NCBI GenBank assembly: GCA_023461275.1
Contig: JAEYMI010000062.1
Coordinates: 1 to 64,000 of the forward strand
Origin: Actinomycetes bacterium
GTDB taxonomy: Bacteria; Actinomycetota; Actinomycetes; Mycobacteriales; Mycobacteriaceae
Direction of reading: 5' to 3'
Length of the DNA stretch: 64,000 bases
The position numbers and the translations under genes are program-made. Below the pieces are notes generated by a model. That model worked only from the letters and a program-made list of their open reading frames with translations. It was not told the origin of the DNA and did not search any database. Positions 37,601 to 44,714 of the stretch are shown here, in pieces. Each line of letters opens with the position of its first letter. Within the stretch, counting starts at the first letter, position 1.

Positions 37601-38502
37601 CGTGATCCTCCTTCTGCGTCGGGCCACTCACTGAAGCTGAGCTGCGAAATCCATTCGTAGGCTTCGATATACCGCGCGCGCGTGCGGTCGACGACGTCGG
37701 CGGGCAGCGGTGGTGGCGGAGTGTCGGAGGCCTTGTCCCAACCCGATTCGGGTCCGGTCAGCCAGTTGCGGACGATCTGCTTGTCGAAGCTGGGTTGCAC
37801 CTGCCCCGGGGTGTAGGTGGCCGCCTCCCAGTACCGTGACGAGTCCGGCGTGAGCACTTCGTCGGCGAGCACGAGGGCACCGGACTGCGGATCGATACCG
37901 AACTCGAACTTGGTGTCGGCCAAGATGATTCCGCGTTCGGCGGCGATCTGCGCACCCCGCCCGTAGACGTCGAGGGTGGCTGACCGCAGGGCCTCGGCCT
38001 GCTCGGCACCGACGAGGTCGACGACGTGGGCGAAACTGATGTTCTCGTCGTGATCGCCCTGCTCGGCTTTGGTGGCCGGGGTGAAGATCGGTTCAGGGAG
38101 TTGGCTCGCCTCGTCGAGTCCGGCCGGCAATTCGACGCCGCACACCGCACCCGTCGCGCGGTAATCGATCAGGCCGGAACCGGTCAGGTAGCCGCGGGCC
38201 ACACATTCCACCGGCACCATCGGCAGCTTGTGCACCACCATCGAGCGGCCCACGTACTCAGCCGGAATCCGCTCGTCGTCGGGTCCGCCCGCGAGGTGAT
38301 TCGGGATGCCGAGTGCGTCGAACCAGAAGAAGCTCATCGCGGTGAGGATCCGGCCCTTGTCCGGGATCGTCGGGCTCAGGATGTGGTCGTAGGCGGAGAT
38401 GCGGTCCGACGCGATCATCAGCAACGTCGCGTCGTCAATCTGATAAACATCGCGGACCTTGCCCGACGCCAGGAACGTGTACGAATCGAGTGCTGGACGC
38501 AT
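37597..38502 (-). CDS. purC: SAICAR synthetase PurC
   Basis: 301 residues. Family blocks appear in order: SGKVRDVYQIDDATLLMIAS, DRISAYDHILSPTIPDKG, MVVHKLPMVPVECVARGYLTG in outline, SGLIDYR and LADTKFEFGID, then LTPDSSRYW. It joins aspartate to CAIR using ATP, step 7 of purine synthesis. The start is placed at MRPALDSYTFL; the frame is open far upstream without family similarity. It overlaps ptrB by ATGA. Confidence 0.97.
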   Translation of the reverse strand: MRPALDSYTFLASGKVRDVYQIDDATLLMIASDRISAYDHILSPTIPDKGRILTAMSFFWFDALGIPNHLAGGPDDERIPAEYVGRSMVVHKLPMVPVECVARGYLTGSGLIDYRATGAVCGVELPAGLDEASQLPEPIFTPATKAEQGDHDENISFAHVVDLVGAEQAEALRSATLDVYGRGAQIAAERGIILADTKFEFGIDPQSGALVLADEVLTPDSSRYWEAATYTPGQVQPSFDKQIVRNWLTGPESGWDKASDTPPPPLPADVVDRTRARYIEAYEWISQLSFSEWPDAEGGSR

Positions 38503-38571
38503 GGTGTCGACCTTAGTTGCCCCCATACGCAACGCGCGACACCCCCGACCGCGTCTGGAAAGCTGGTTGGC

Positions 38572-38874
38572 ATGTCGGGCCCGCACATCACCATTACCTA
38601 CTGCACGCAATGCAACTGGCTGCTGCGGGCGTCGTGGATGGCCAGTGAACTGCTCAACACGTTCGGGACCGAACTCGGGTCGGTGACGCTGGTGCCCGGC
38701 ACCGGAGGAATCTTCCACATCGACATCACCGGCGACGGCGTCGACGACCAGCGGATCTGGGAACGCAAACGCGACGGCGGATTCCCCGACGCCGTCGAAC
38801 TCAAGCGTCGCGTGCGCGACGCGGCCCTGCCGGACTGGAACCTCGGGCACGCCGACCGCTCCGACCGCACCTGA
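38572..38874 (+). CDS. SelT/SelW/SelH-family (Rdx) thioredoxin-like protein
   Basis: 100 residues. A CxxC redox pair lies near the N-terminus (ITYCTQCNWLLRA, Cys11 and Cys14), followed by the family's GTGGIFHIDI and FPDAVELKRRVRD. These are small cytoplasmic proteins of the selenoprotein W type, here with cysteine rather than selenocysteine; the physiological partner is unknown. It is divergent from purC, with a 70-bp shared promoter gap. Confidence 0.9.
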   Translation: MSGPHITITYCTQCNWLLRASWMASELLNTFGTELGSVTLVPGTGGIFHIDITGDGVDDQRIWERKRDGGFPDAVELKRRVRDAALPDWNLGHADRSDRT

Positions 38875-39067
38875 ACACCAGTCGACGCCCAGACGTGCCC
38901 AGTCAACGACGCGTTCGCGAGCGATGTCGTCGCTCGCGATTGATGCATGCATCATTCGCAAACCACCACATCGGGAGCGAACAGTGTCCCGGGACCGGCG
39001 AGTCGACCGCACCCTGCGGCCCTCGGTGAACTGCGACGCTCCGCAGGCTCAGCACCCGGATTTCGAT

Positions 39068-39140
39068 GACACAGCCTCGGTAGCACAGCAACACCGAAGC
39101 GATAATCGTCGCGACGATGCGCTCCTACCGAGGCTGTGCC
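39068..39140. repeat. 73-bp palindrome-ended element, copy 2
   Basis: Same length and ends as 1978-2050: GACACAGCCTCGGTAG at the left and CTACCGAGGCTGTGCC at the right (15 of 16 paired). The central part (GCGATAATCGTCGC) differs from copy 1. It ends 10 bp before the stop of the secreted-protein gene at 39151. Confidence 0.85.
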
Positions 39141-39150
39141 ACGAGATCAA

Positions 39151-39558
39151 TCAGCGGTGCGCGACGTGCGGCTTGACCTTGGTGAGGGTCGTATTGCCGA
39201 CCGGGATCTGGCCGTAGGCGTAGGTGGTGCCGACGTACTTGTCACCGACCTTGCGGAACTCGGTGTGCTGGACCCACTGCCCGGCGGGGCTGTTGCCATA
39301 GAACGAGGCGTTGCCACCCTTCTTGGTTGGAATGACGCTCTGCACCAACAAGTTCTGCGGGCCGATGCCATAGAAATCCTGCTGCAGGGTGTTTCCGACG
39401 ACACGCGCGTTGGACTGCGGCGTCGGGATCACTCCGTAGAGACTCTGATCCAGCTTGTACTTCCCCGGTTCGATCGAAGCGTTGGCATGTCCGGAGCCCA
39501 CCCCGAGCCCGACAATGGCCGCCCCAGAGATCAATGCACCTGCAATGAGTTTCTTCAT
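39151..39558 (-). CDS. Small secreted protein of unknown function
   Basis: 135 residues. MKKLIAGALISGAAIVGLGV followed by a small-residue cleavage site at about 28-30 (HANASIEPGK) is a typical Sec signal peptide. The mature protein of about 107 residues has GKYKLDQSLYGVIPTPQSNA and GQWVQHTEFRKVGDKYVGT, is polar and lacks Cys. The pattern resembles small mycobacterial secreted proteins, but no function is known to me. An in-frame TTG 6 bases upstream is an alternative start. Confidence 0.8.
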   Translation of the reverse strand: MKKLIAGALISGAAIVGLGVGSGHANASIEPGKYKLDQSLYGVIPTPQSNARVVGNTLQQDFYGIGPQNLLVQSVIPTKKGGNASFYGNSPAGQWVQHTEFRKVGDKYVGTTYAYGQIPVGNTTLTKVKPHVAHR

Positions 39559-39632
39559 GAGCAAGCACGGTAGCCGATGCCCTCGTCGAGGCGTAAGACC
39601 CTGGGGGCCTTAAGAATTCGCGCAATCTAAAC

Positions 39633-39690
39633 ACCGGAGTATCTACCTAATACCGGCGTAATTTCTCCGGTATTAGGTAGATACTCCGGT
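39633..39690. repeat. Perfect 24-bp inverted repeat with 10-nt loop
   Basis: The left arm (39633-39656, ACCGGAGTATCTACCTAATA plus CCGG) is an exact complement of the right arm (39667-39690), around loop CGTAATTTCT. It lies 161 bp beyond the purB stop and 75 bp upstream of the secreted-protein start. It could terminate purB transcription, but neither side has a U-run and the arms are A/T-richer than terminators elsewhere in the window. Confidence 0.95.
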
Positions 39691-39704
39691 GATTTGCATT
39701 GTCG

Positions 39705-39851
39705 GGGCGCCGTCGAGGCCGGGGTGGGCGCTGTCGATGAGTCCAAGGGCGCCGTCGACGGGGACGAGGGCGCCGTCGACGGGGGCAAGGGCGCCGTCGA
39801 CGGGGACGAGGGCGCCGTCGACGGGGACGAGGGCGCCGTCGATAGCTCGGC
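39705..39851. repeat. Tandem array, 7 units of 21 bp (14-bp core, 7-bp linker)
   Basis: Seven units with core GGGCGCCGTCGACG (variants end GAGG, GATG, GATA) and linkers CCGGGGT, AGTCCAA, GGGACGA, GGGGCAA, GGGACGA, GGGACGA, GCTCGGC. The last base is the first base of the purB stop codon. The same core and spacing recur at 53267-53350 and 59060-59205. Core = GGCGCC and GTCGAC, two overlapping-style palindromes. Confidence 0.95.
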
Positions 39852-41278
39852 TACAGAATCGGCGCGGGCGTGTACGACGCGGCGTCGGGGTACTGCGCGA
39901 TGATCTTCTCCGCAGCGGCGACGACGTCGGCGACCTGCTGTTCGGCGGCGCCGACGAACGCTGCCTTGTCGGCGAGTGCCTCGTCGAGCGCGGCCCGGTC
40001 GAGCGGGATCCGCGGGTCGGCGGCGAGGCGGTCGAGCAGGTCGGGTTCGCGGCCCTCCTCACGCATCGCCAACGCGACGGCGACCGCGTTCTCCTTGATC
40101 GCCTCATGCGCGGTCTCGCGACCCACCCCGGCCCGCACCGACGCCATCAGCACCTTGGTGGTCGCGAGGAACGGCAGGTAACGGTCCAACTCGTTGGCGA
40201 TCACCGCAGGGTAGGCACCGAACTCGGCGAGCACGGTCAGGAAGGTCTCCATCAGGCCGTCGATGGCGAAGAAGGCGTCGGGTAGCGCGACACGTCGCAC
40301 CACCGAACAGAACACGTCGCCCTCATTCCACTGCGCGCCGGCCAGCTCCGCGGCCATCGAACCGTAGCCGCGCAGCACCACCTGCAGGCCGTTGACGCGT
40401 TCGCAACTGCGGGTATTCATCTTGTGCGGCATCGCCGAACTACCCACCTGACCAGGCTGGAAGCCCTCGGTGACCAGCTCGTGGCCGGCCATCAGGCGGA
40501 TAGTGTGCGCCATCGACGACGGCCCGGCGGCCACCTGCACCAACGCGGACACGACGTCGTGGTCCAGCGACCGCGGATAGATCTGCCCCACCGACGTCAA
40601 CGACCGCGCGAAGCCGAGGTGATCGGCCACCCGCGACTCCAGATCGGCGAGCTTGACCGCATCGCCGTCGAGCAGGTCGAGCATGTCCTGACTGGTCCCC
40701 ATCGGGCCCTTGATGCCGCGCAGCGGATAGCGGTCGATGAGTTCGCGCAGCCGGGTGAGCGCGATCATCAGCTCGTCGGCGGCGCTGGCGAACCGCTTGC
40801 CCAGCGTGGTGGCCTGTGCGGCGACATTGTGGCTGCGTCCGGCCATCACCACCGACGAATACTGCGCCGCGCGGTCGACGAGCCGCGCGAGCACCGCGAC
40901 ACCGTGGCTGTGCACGTGCTCCAACGACCGCAGGATCTGCAGCTGCTCGACGTTCTCGGTGAGGTCGCGGCTGGTCATGCCTTTATGGATCTGCTCGTGA
41001 CCGGCCAGCGCGTTGAACTCCTCGATGCGCGCCTTCACGTCGTGGCGGGTGATGCGTTCACGTTCGGCGATCGACTCCAGATCGATGTCGTCGACGACGC
41101 GCTCGTAGTCGGCGATCGCGGTGTCGGGAACATCGATACCAAGATCACGCTGCGCCTTCAGAACCGCGATCCACAGCTGTCGTTCGAGCGCGATCTTGGT
41201 GCGCGGCGACCAGATCTCAGCGAGATCACTCGACGCATAACGGCTGGCCAGGACGTTGGTGATGGCGGGTTTCGACAC
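39851..41278 (-). CDS. purB: Adenylosuccinate lyase PurB
   Basis: 475 residues of the fumarase/aspartase superfamily. Family blocks: LASRYASSDLAEIWSP, GMTSRDLTENVEQLQILR, the signature GSSAMPHKMNTRSCE with the mobile-loop catalytic Ser, and TSQDMLDLL. It splits SAICAR to AICAR and adenylosuccinate to AMP. The start GTG at 41278 (VSKPAITNVLA) is chosen by family length; the frame is open to 41320. The tandem 21-bp array abuts its stop codon. Confidence 0.97.
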   Translation of the reverse strand: MSKPAITNVLASRYASSDLAEIWSPRTKIALERQLWIAVLKAQRDLGIDVPDTAIADYERVVDDIDLESIAERERITRHDVKARIEEFNALAGHEQIHKGMTSRDLTENVEQLQILRSLEHVHSHGVAVLARLVDRAAQYSSVVMAGRSHNVAAQATTLGKRFASAADELMIALTRLRELIDRYPLRGIKGPMGTSQDMLDLLDGDAVKLADLESRVADHLGFARSLTSVGQIYPRSLDHDVVSALVQVAAGPSSMAHTIRLMAGHELVTEGFQPGQVGSSAMPHKMNTRSCERVNGLQVVLRGYGSMAAELAGAQWNEGDVFCSVVRRVALPDAFFAIDGLMETFLTVLAEFGAYPAVIANELDRYLPFLATTKVLMASVRAGVGRETAHEAIKENAVAVALAMREEGREPDLLDRLAADPRIPLDRAALDEALADKAAFVGAAEQQVADVVAAAEKIIAQYPDAASYTPAPIL

Positions 41279-41343
41279 ACTGGCAGTGTAGTCGCCACGC
41301 AGGTCAGACCGCGAAACCACTCAGGTCACAGCGCGCAACGCCG

Positions 41344-41739
41344 TCACAGGGCAAAACACAGCGGCCCGGATCCGTAGCCCTGCCGGACCGGCACCGTCAC
41401 CTTCGGGCCGGTGACACCGCCCTGGGTGGCGTACAGGATGCGGTTGCCGATACGACGCGGCGTCCAGCGCACGGTCCCGATGCCACCGTCGGCCCACGCC
41501 GACCCGATGGCCCGGGCCGCGAAGCCGGGAGCCTGTTCCCAAAACGTCACCGGGCCGGTGGAATTCACGGTCACGGTCAGGACGTAGAGGCATCCGGTGC
41601 CATAGACGACCGAACTGAACGGCACCCCCGCGTCGACCTTGCCGACCGGCGCGGCCTGTGCCGGCACTGCCCCTACCAGCGCAATCAACGCGGTGAGCAC
41701 AATCGCGGCCAGCATCGGACGCACCATTGCCCGCCTCAT
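41344..41739 (-). CDS. Small secreted protein of unknown function
   Basis: 131 residues with a Sec signal peptide (RPMLAAIVLTALIALVGAV, cleavage near AQA-AP at about 29). The mature part of about 100 residues has two Cys (GTGCLYVLTVTV and GPLCFAL) that may pair. No enzyme motif. Its ATG overlaps the stop of the upstream TetR gene (ATGA), so the two are translationally coupled and the regulator may respond to the same signal. Confidence 0.8.
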   Translation of the reverse strand: MRRAMVRPMLAAIVLTALIALVGAVPAQAAPVGKVDAGVPFSSVVYGTGCLYVLTVTVNSTGPVTFWEQAPGFAARAIGSAWADGGIGTVRWTPRRIGNRILYATQGGVTGPKVTVPVRQGYGSGPLCFAL

Positions 41740-42329
41740 TTCCGGGGCGCCAATGCGTCGATGACGCCGTACAGGGCGTCGCGGGTGGCCTCGACCGGGG
41801 TCGCGTCGGCGGAGCCGAGCGCATCCACGACCGCGCCGTCTTCCATTGCGATCAAATGAACCACCCCAACTGCATCGGCGAGCCGTCCCGACTTGGCCAA
41901 CACGTCGGCGTGGATGGCCGAAAGCTGTGCATCACGGTCGGCGACAACGTCCTTCAGCCGCGGATAGCGCGCGGACAAGACCAGCATCTCGTAGCGCGCG
42001 GACAGTCCGTCGATCGGAGTGTCAGAGCCGACGAACACTTCGGCGAGCGCTTCAGCGGTGGCAAGTCGCCCACGGCGGCGTCGGGCCACGGCATCGCCAC
42101 GCACGGCAATCGCTGCACAGTCGCGCTGCCAAACGCACGCGGCGGCTTCGGCCATCAGGTCTTCGAGCGAACCGAAATAGTAGGTCGTCGACGCCAGCGG
42201 AAGCCGGGCGCGGTCGGCGACCGCACGATGCCGGACAGCGTCGAATCCGCCGTCGAGCAGCAGTTCTCCCGCGGCCTCGATCAGTAGAGACCGCCGTCGC
42301 ATCCCCTTCGGGGTCGCCGCCGACGACAT
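41736..42329 (-). CDS. TetR-family transcriptional regulator
   Basis: 197 residues. The N-terminal TetR helix-turn-helix is clear (LLIEAAGELLLDGGFDAV, then VADRARLPLASTTYYFGSLEDLMAEA). The ligand-binding domain is divergent. Coupled by 4-bp overlap to a small secreted protein gene, and divergent from a deaminase gene with an 82-bp gap to the latter's start. Target genes are probably these neighbours. Confidence 0.92.
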   Translation of the reverse strand: MSSAATPKGMRRRSLLIEAAGELLLDGGFDAVRHRAVADRARLPLASTTYYFGSLEDLMAEAAACVWQRDCAAIAVRGDAVARRRRGRLATAEALAEVFVGSDTPIDGLSARYEMLVLSARYPRLKDVVADRDAQLSAIHADVLAKSGRLADAVGVVHLIAMEDGAVVDALGSADATPVEATRDALYGVIDALAPRK

Positions 42330-42411
42330 TGACCCATGCTGTCAAAGTGACGTTGCGCTCGGGTTGCTTTCACAAAATCTCACACCCGTCTTTGCGTGCC
42401 ATGATCAATTC

Positions 42412-42888
42412 ATGGACGACGATCTTCTGCTCCGTCACGCGATCGATCTCGCCGCACAGGCCCGCGCCCGTGGCGATCACCCCTTCGGCGCATTGCTCGT
42501 CGACGACGCCGGCGAGATCGTTGCCACGGCACTCAATTCCGTCAATACCGAGTCGGATCCGACCGGTCACGCGGAGACCAATCTGGTTCGCATCGCCGGT
42601 CGCGAGCTGACCGAGCACGATCGTGCCGCGACGACGTTGTACACCAGTACCGAACCCTGCGCGATGTGCGCGGGCGCCATTTTTTGGGCCGGTATCCCGA
42701 CGGTCGTCTTCGCGCTGAGTGAGAGTGAGCTGCTGACGTTGACCGGCGACGACCCGGCCAACCCGTCAATGTCGTTGCCGTGCCGCGACGTATTTGCCGC
42801 GGGTGCACATCCGACCGCGGTGCGCGGACCGTTCCCCATCGTCGAGGCCCGCGAGGTGCACGCCGGATTCTGGCGTCCGAGTTCCTGA
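42412..42888 (+). CDS. Nucleoside/base deaminase (cytidine deaminase superfamily)
   Basis: 158 residues with the zinc-dependent deaminase signature: HAE (in PTGHAETNLVRIAG, His ligand plus catalytic Glu) and PCAMCAGAIFWAGI with the two Cys ligands. It is closer in layout to guanine deaminase or small nucleoside deaminases than to TadA; the substrate cannot be fixed. The ATG at 42412 is chosen because the domain starts directly there. It is divergent from TetR. Confidence 0.88.
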   Translation: MDDDLLLRHAIDLAAQARARGDHPFGALLVDDAGEIVATALNSVNTESDPTGHAETNLVRIAGRELTEHDRAATTLYTSTEPCAMCAGAIFWAGIPTVVFALSESELLTLTGDDPANPSMSLPCRDVFAAGAHPTAVRGPFPIVEAREVHAGFWRPSS

Positions 42889-42981
42889 CCGACCCTTCAC
42901 ACCCCGACCTTCCCGCTCCGACCCTTCACACCCCGACCCTCCACGCCCCAATCGTGGTGGGCTGTATCTCATTGACCCAAC

Positions 42982-43001
42982 CTATACCCCCAGGGGTATA
43001 G
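42982..43001. promoter_or_regulatory. CsoR/CstR-type operator
   Basis: CTATACCCC-CA-GGGGTATAG, a perfect 9-bp dyad with a 2-bp centre, 35 bp upstream of the regulator start. Pseudo-palindromes with C/G tracts flanked by TATA are the recognised type for CsoR-family repressors. Confidence 0.85.
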
Positions 43002-43036
43002 TCGGACCTACCACCAACACCACACGAAGGAGTCCC

Positions 43037-43306
43037 ATGGTCGGCGACGAGGAAGCGATCACCGTTGTGCTCAACAGGCTGCGACGGGCACACGGTCAGC
43101 TCGCCGGCGTGATCTCGATGATCGAGGCGGGCCGCGACTGCAAGGACGTGGTCACCCAGCTCGCAGCAGTCTCCCGGGCGCTGGACCGCGCCGGATTCAA
43201 GATCGTTGCAACCGGCCTGCGGGAGTGCATCACCGGCGACGCAGAAGGTAACCGCGAGCCGATGACCACCGACGAGTTGGAGAAGCTCTTCCTGGCGCTC
43301 GCCTGA
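43037..43306 (+). CDS. CsoR/CstR-family transcriptional regulator, probable persulfide-type sensor
   Basis: 89 residues of the DUF156 four-helix fold: VLNRLRRAHGQLAGVISMIE, then GRDCKDVVTQLAAVSRALDRAGFKI in outline. Cys35 and Cys64 are kept, but the copper-binding His that lies four residues before the second Cys in CsoR is Gly60 here (ATGLREC). Two Cys without that His is the pattern of CstR, which senses persulfides and polysulfides; nickel or aldehyde sensing is less likely. The ATG at 43037 has AAGGAG upstream, and the operator lies just before it. First gene of a same-strand group to 44610. Confidence 0.9.
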   Translation: MVGDEEAITVVLNRLRRAHGQLAGVISMIEAGRDCKDVVTQLAAVSRALDRAGFKIVATGLRECITGDAEGNREPMTTDELEKLFLALA

Positions 43307-43380
43307 GCACCGTGACGCGCGGACCAACACACGTCCGGACCAACACAATTCAGACCCCGAGAATCAAAGGAACACCGATC

Positions 43381-43791
43381 ATGGAACTCGGATTCACCAC
43401 CCGCCTCCACACCGACTTCGACGACGCCGTCTCGCGCACGCGAGAAGCGTTGGCCGAGCAGGGTTTCGGAGTTCTCACCGAAATCGACGTCACCGCCACG
43501 ATGAAGAAGAAGCTCGGCGAGGACATGGAGAACTACCTCATCCTCGGTGCCTGCAATCCGCCGTTGGCCCATCGCGCTCTCGGCGTGGACCGCCAGATCG
43601 GACTCTTGTTGCCCTGCAACGTGATTGTCCGCGACGATCCGCTGTCGTCGGGCGTGCTGGTCGAGGCGATGAATCCCGGAATCATGGTCCAGGTGACCGA
43701 CGCCCCCGGACTGCTCGATGTCGCGGCCGACGCGTCGGACAAGCTCAAGGCCGCCATCGCCGCGTTGTCGGCGCCGGCGACCGCCAAGTGA
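43381..43791 (+). CDS. DUF302-domain protein
   Basis: 136 residues covering one DUF302 domain (residues about 10-125), with the family pattern FDDAVSRTREALAEQGFGVL, LILGACNPPLAHRAL and the hydrophobic-binding LLLPCNVIVRD. Members are small cytoplasmic or periplasmic proteins often found beside thiosulfate, rhodanese or persulfide genes; the biochemical role is unknown. The 74-bp gap from the regulator gene contains AAAGGAAC near the ATG. Confidence 0.9.
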   Translation: MELGFTTRLHTDFDDAVSRTREALAEQGFGVLTEIDVTATMKKKLGEDMENYLILGACNPPLAHRALGVDRQIGLLLPCNVIVRDDPLSSGVLVEAMNPGIMVQVTDAPGLLDVAADASDKLKAAIAALSAPATAK

Positions 43792-43801
43792 GGACGACGA
43801 G

Positions 43802-44413
43802 ATGACCACCATCGAGTGCTATATCGATCCGGCCTGTCCCTTCGCCTGGGCGACGTCACGCTGGCTGACCGACGTCGCAGGCCGGCGCGGAATGCCGTTG
43901 GAGTTCAAGCAGATGAGCCTCGCGGTGCTCAACGCCGATCGCGAGATGACCGGCGCTCATGCCGACCGCATGGTGACGTCGCGGCGCGCGGGCCGGCTGC
44001 TGGCGGCGGTCGCTGACGCGTCGGAAGAAGCATCGATCAGCGCGATCTACACCGCACTGGGACGTCGGCTGCATTGCAATGGCGAGGAGCTGTCGCCAGA
44101 GCTCGCTGCCGACGCGCTGGTGGAGGCCGGCCTCGACCCGGCCCTTGCCGACGCCCTCGATGACCCGCGATTCGACGACGCCGTCAGCCGGGCGCACGAG
44201 CTGAGCCAGAAGTCACTCGGATCTGTCGGCGGCAGCCCGATCACCGTGATCGACGGGCACGCGTTCTTCGGCCCGGTGCTCACCGAGGTTCCCACCGGAG
44301 CCGACGCCGACAAGCTCTTCGACGGCCTGCTCGCGATCGCCGACACCCCGGCGTTCGCGCAGCTCGAGCGCCCTCGCGTCGGACCGCCCGCGCTGGCCGG
44401 CGCCTGCGCCTGA
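43802..44413 (+). CDS. DsbA-family protein, mycothiol-dependent nitroreductase (Rv2466c-like) with a one-cysteine active site
   Basis: 203 residues of the DsbA/HCCA fold. Order of blocks matches M. tuberculosis Rv2466c as I remember it: an N-terminal DPxCPxxW motif, MSLAVLNADRE, IYTALGRRLHCNG and the C-terminal HAFFGPVLTEVP. The active site reads DPACPFAW, so the nucleophile Cys12 is present but the resolving Cys of CPWC is Ala15. A monothiol mechanism with mycothiol would still be possible. It follows DUF302 after 10 bp and belongs to the CsoR/CstR operon. Confidence 0.9.
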   Translation: MTTIECYIDPACPFAWATSRWLTDVAGRRGMPLEFKQMSLAVLNADREMTGAHADRMVTSRRAGRLLAAVADASEEASISAIYTALGRRLHCNGEELSPELAADALVEAGLDPALADALDDPRFDDAVSRAHELSQKSLGSVGGSPITVIDGHAFFGPVLTEVPTGADADKLFDGLLAIADTPAFAQLERPRVGPPALAGACA

Positions 44414-44460
44414 CGCGCGCGTTATTCATTTCACTTCTCTCCAGACAGGACACCCTGATC

Positions 44461-44610
44461 GTGTGCCATCCGGTTCGTTGTAAGGAATGCGGCAAGACCA
44501 CCTGGGCGGGCTGCGGGATGCATGTCTCGCAGGTCAAGGCCTCGGTACCCGCCGCCCAGTGGTGCCCTGGTCACCCCAAGGAACGTCGTCGGGGCTTGTT
44601 CCGACGCTGA
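44461..44610 (+). CDS. Small zinc-ribbon-like protein (49 aa)
   Basis: GTG at 44461 opens a 49-residue frame with seven potential metal ligands: CHPVRCKECGKTTWAGCGMH, then WCPGHP and a basic tail RRRGLFRR. The CxxC ... C ... H spacing is that of a small zinc ribbon. It ends with TGA at 44608-44610 and lies 47 bp after the DsbA-like gene on the same strand. The region has good G+C codon bias. Small proteins of this kind are common beside CsoR-type operons in actinobacteria, as I recall. Confidence 0.75.
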   Translation: MCHPVRCKECGKTTWAGCGMHVSQVKASVPAAQWCPGHPKERRRGLFRR

Positions 44611-44714
44611 TCGTCGGCCCTAGATGCACCACTGGTCACTCCGGTCACAGTGTCGGCGTGGCGTTTCGAGGACGATACGGCGAGTCAGTTCGAGATCAGT
44701 ATCCTGTTGACTCG

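Noticed and set aside
39705..39851. CRISPR-like array
   Set aside because: Cores of 14 bp and linkers of 7 bp are too short for CRISPR, and no cas gene is present in the window.
39694..39903. Heptad-repeat peptide (GAVDGDE units) from the 21-bp array
   Set aside because: Any 21-bp tandem repeat gives heptads in open frames. The array recurs at two other loci in different frames and lies next to stop codons, so it is not a gene.
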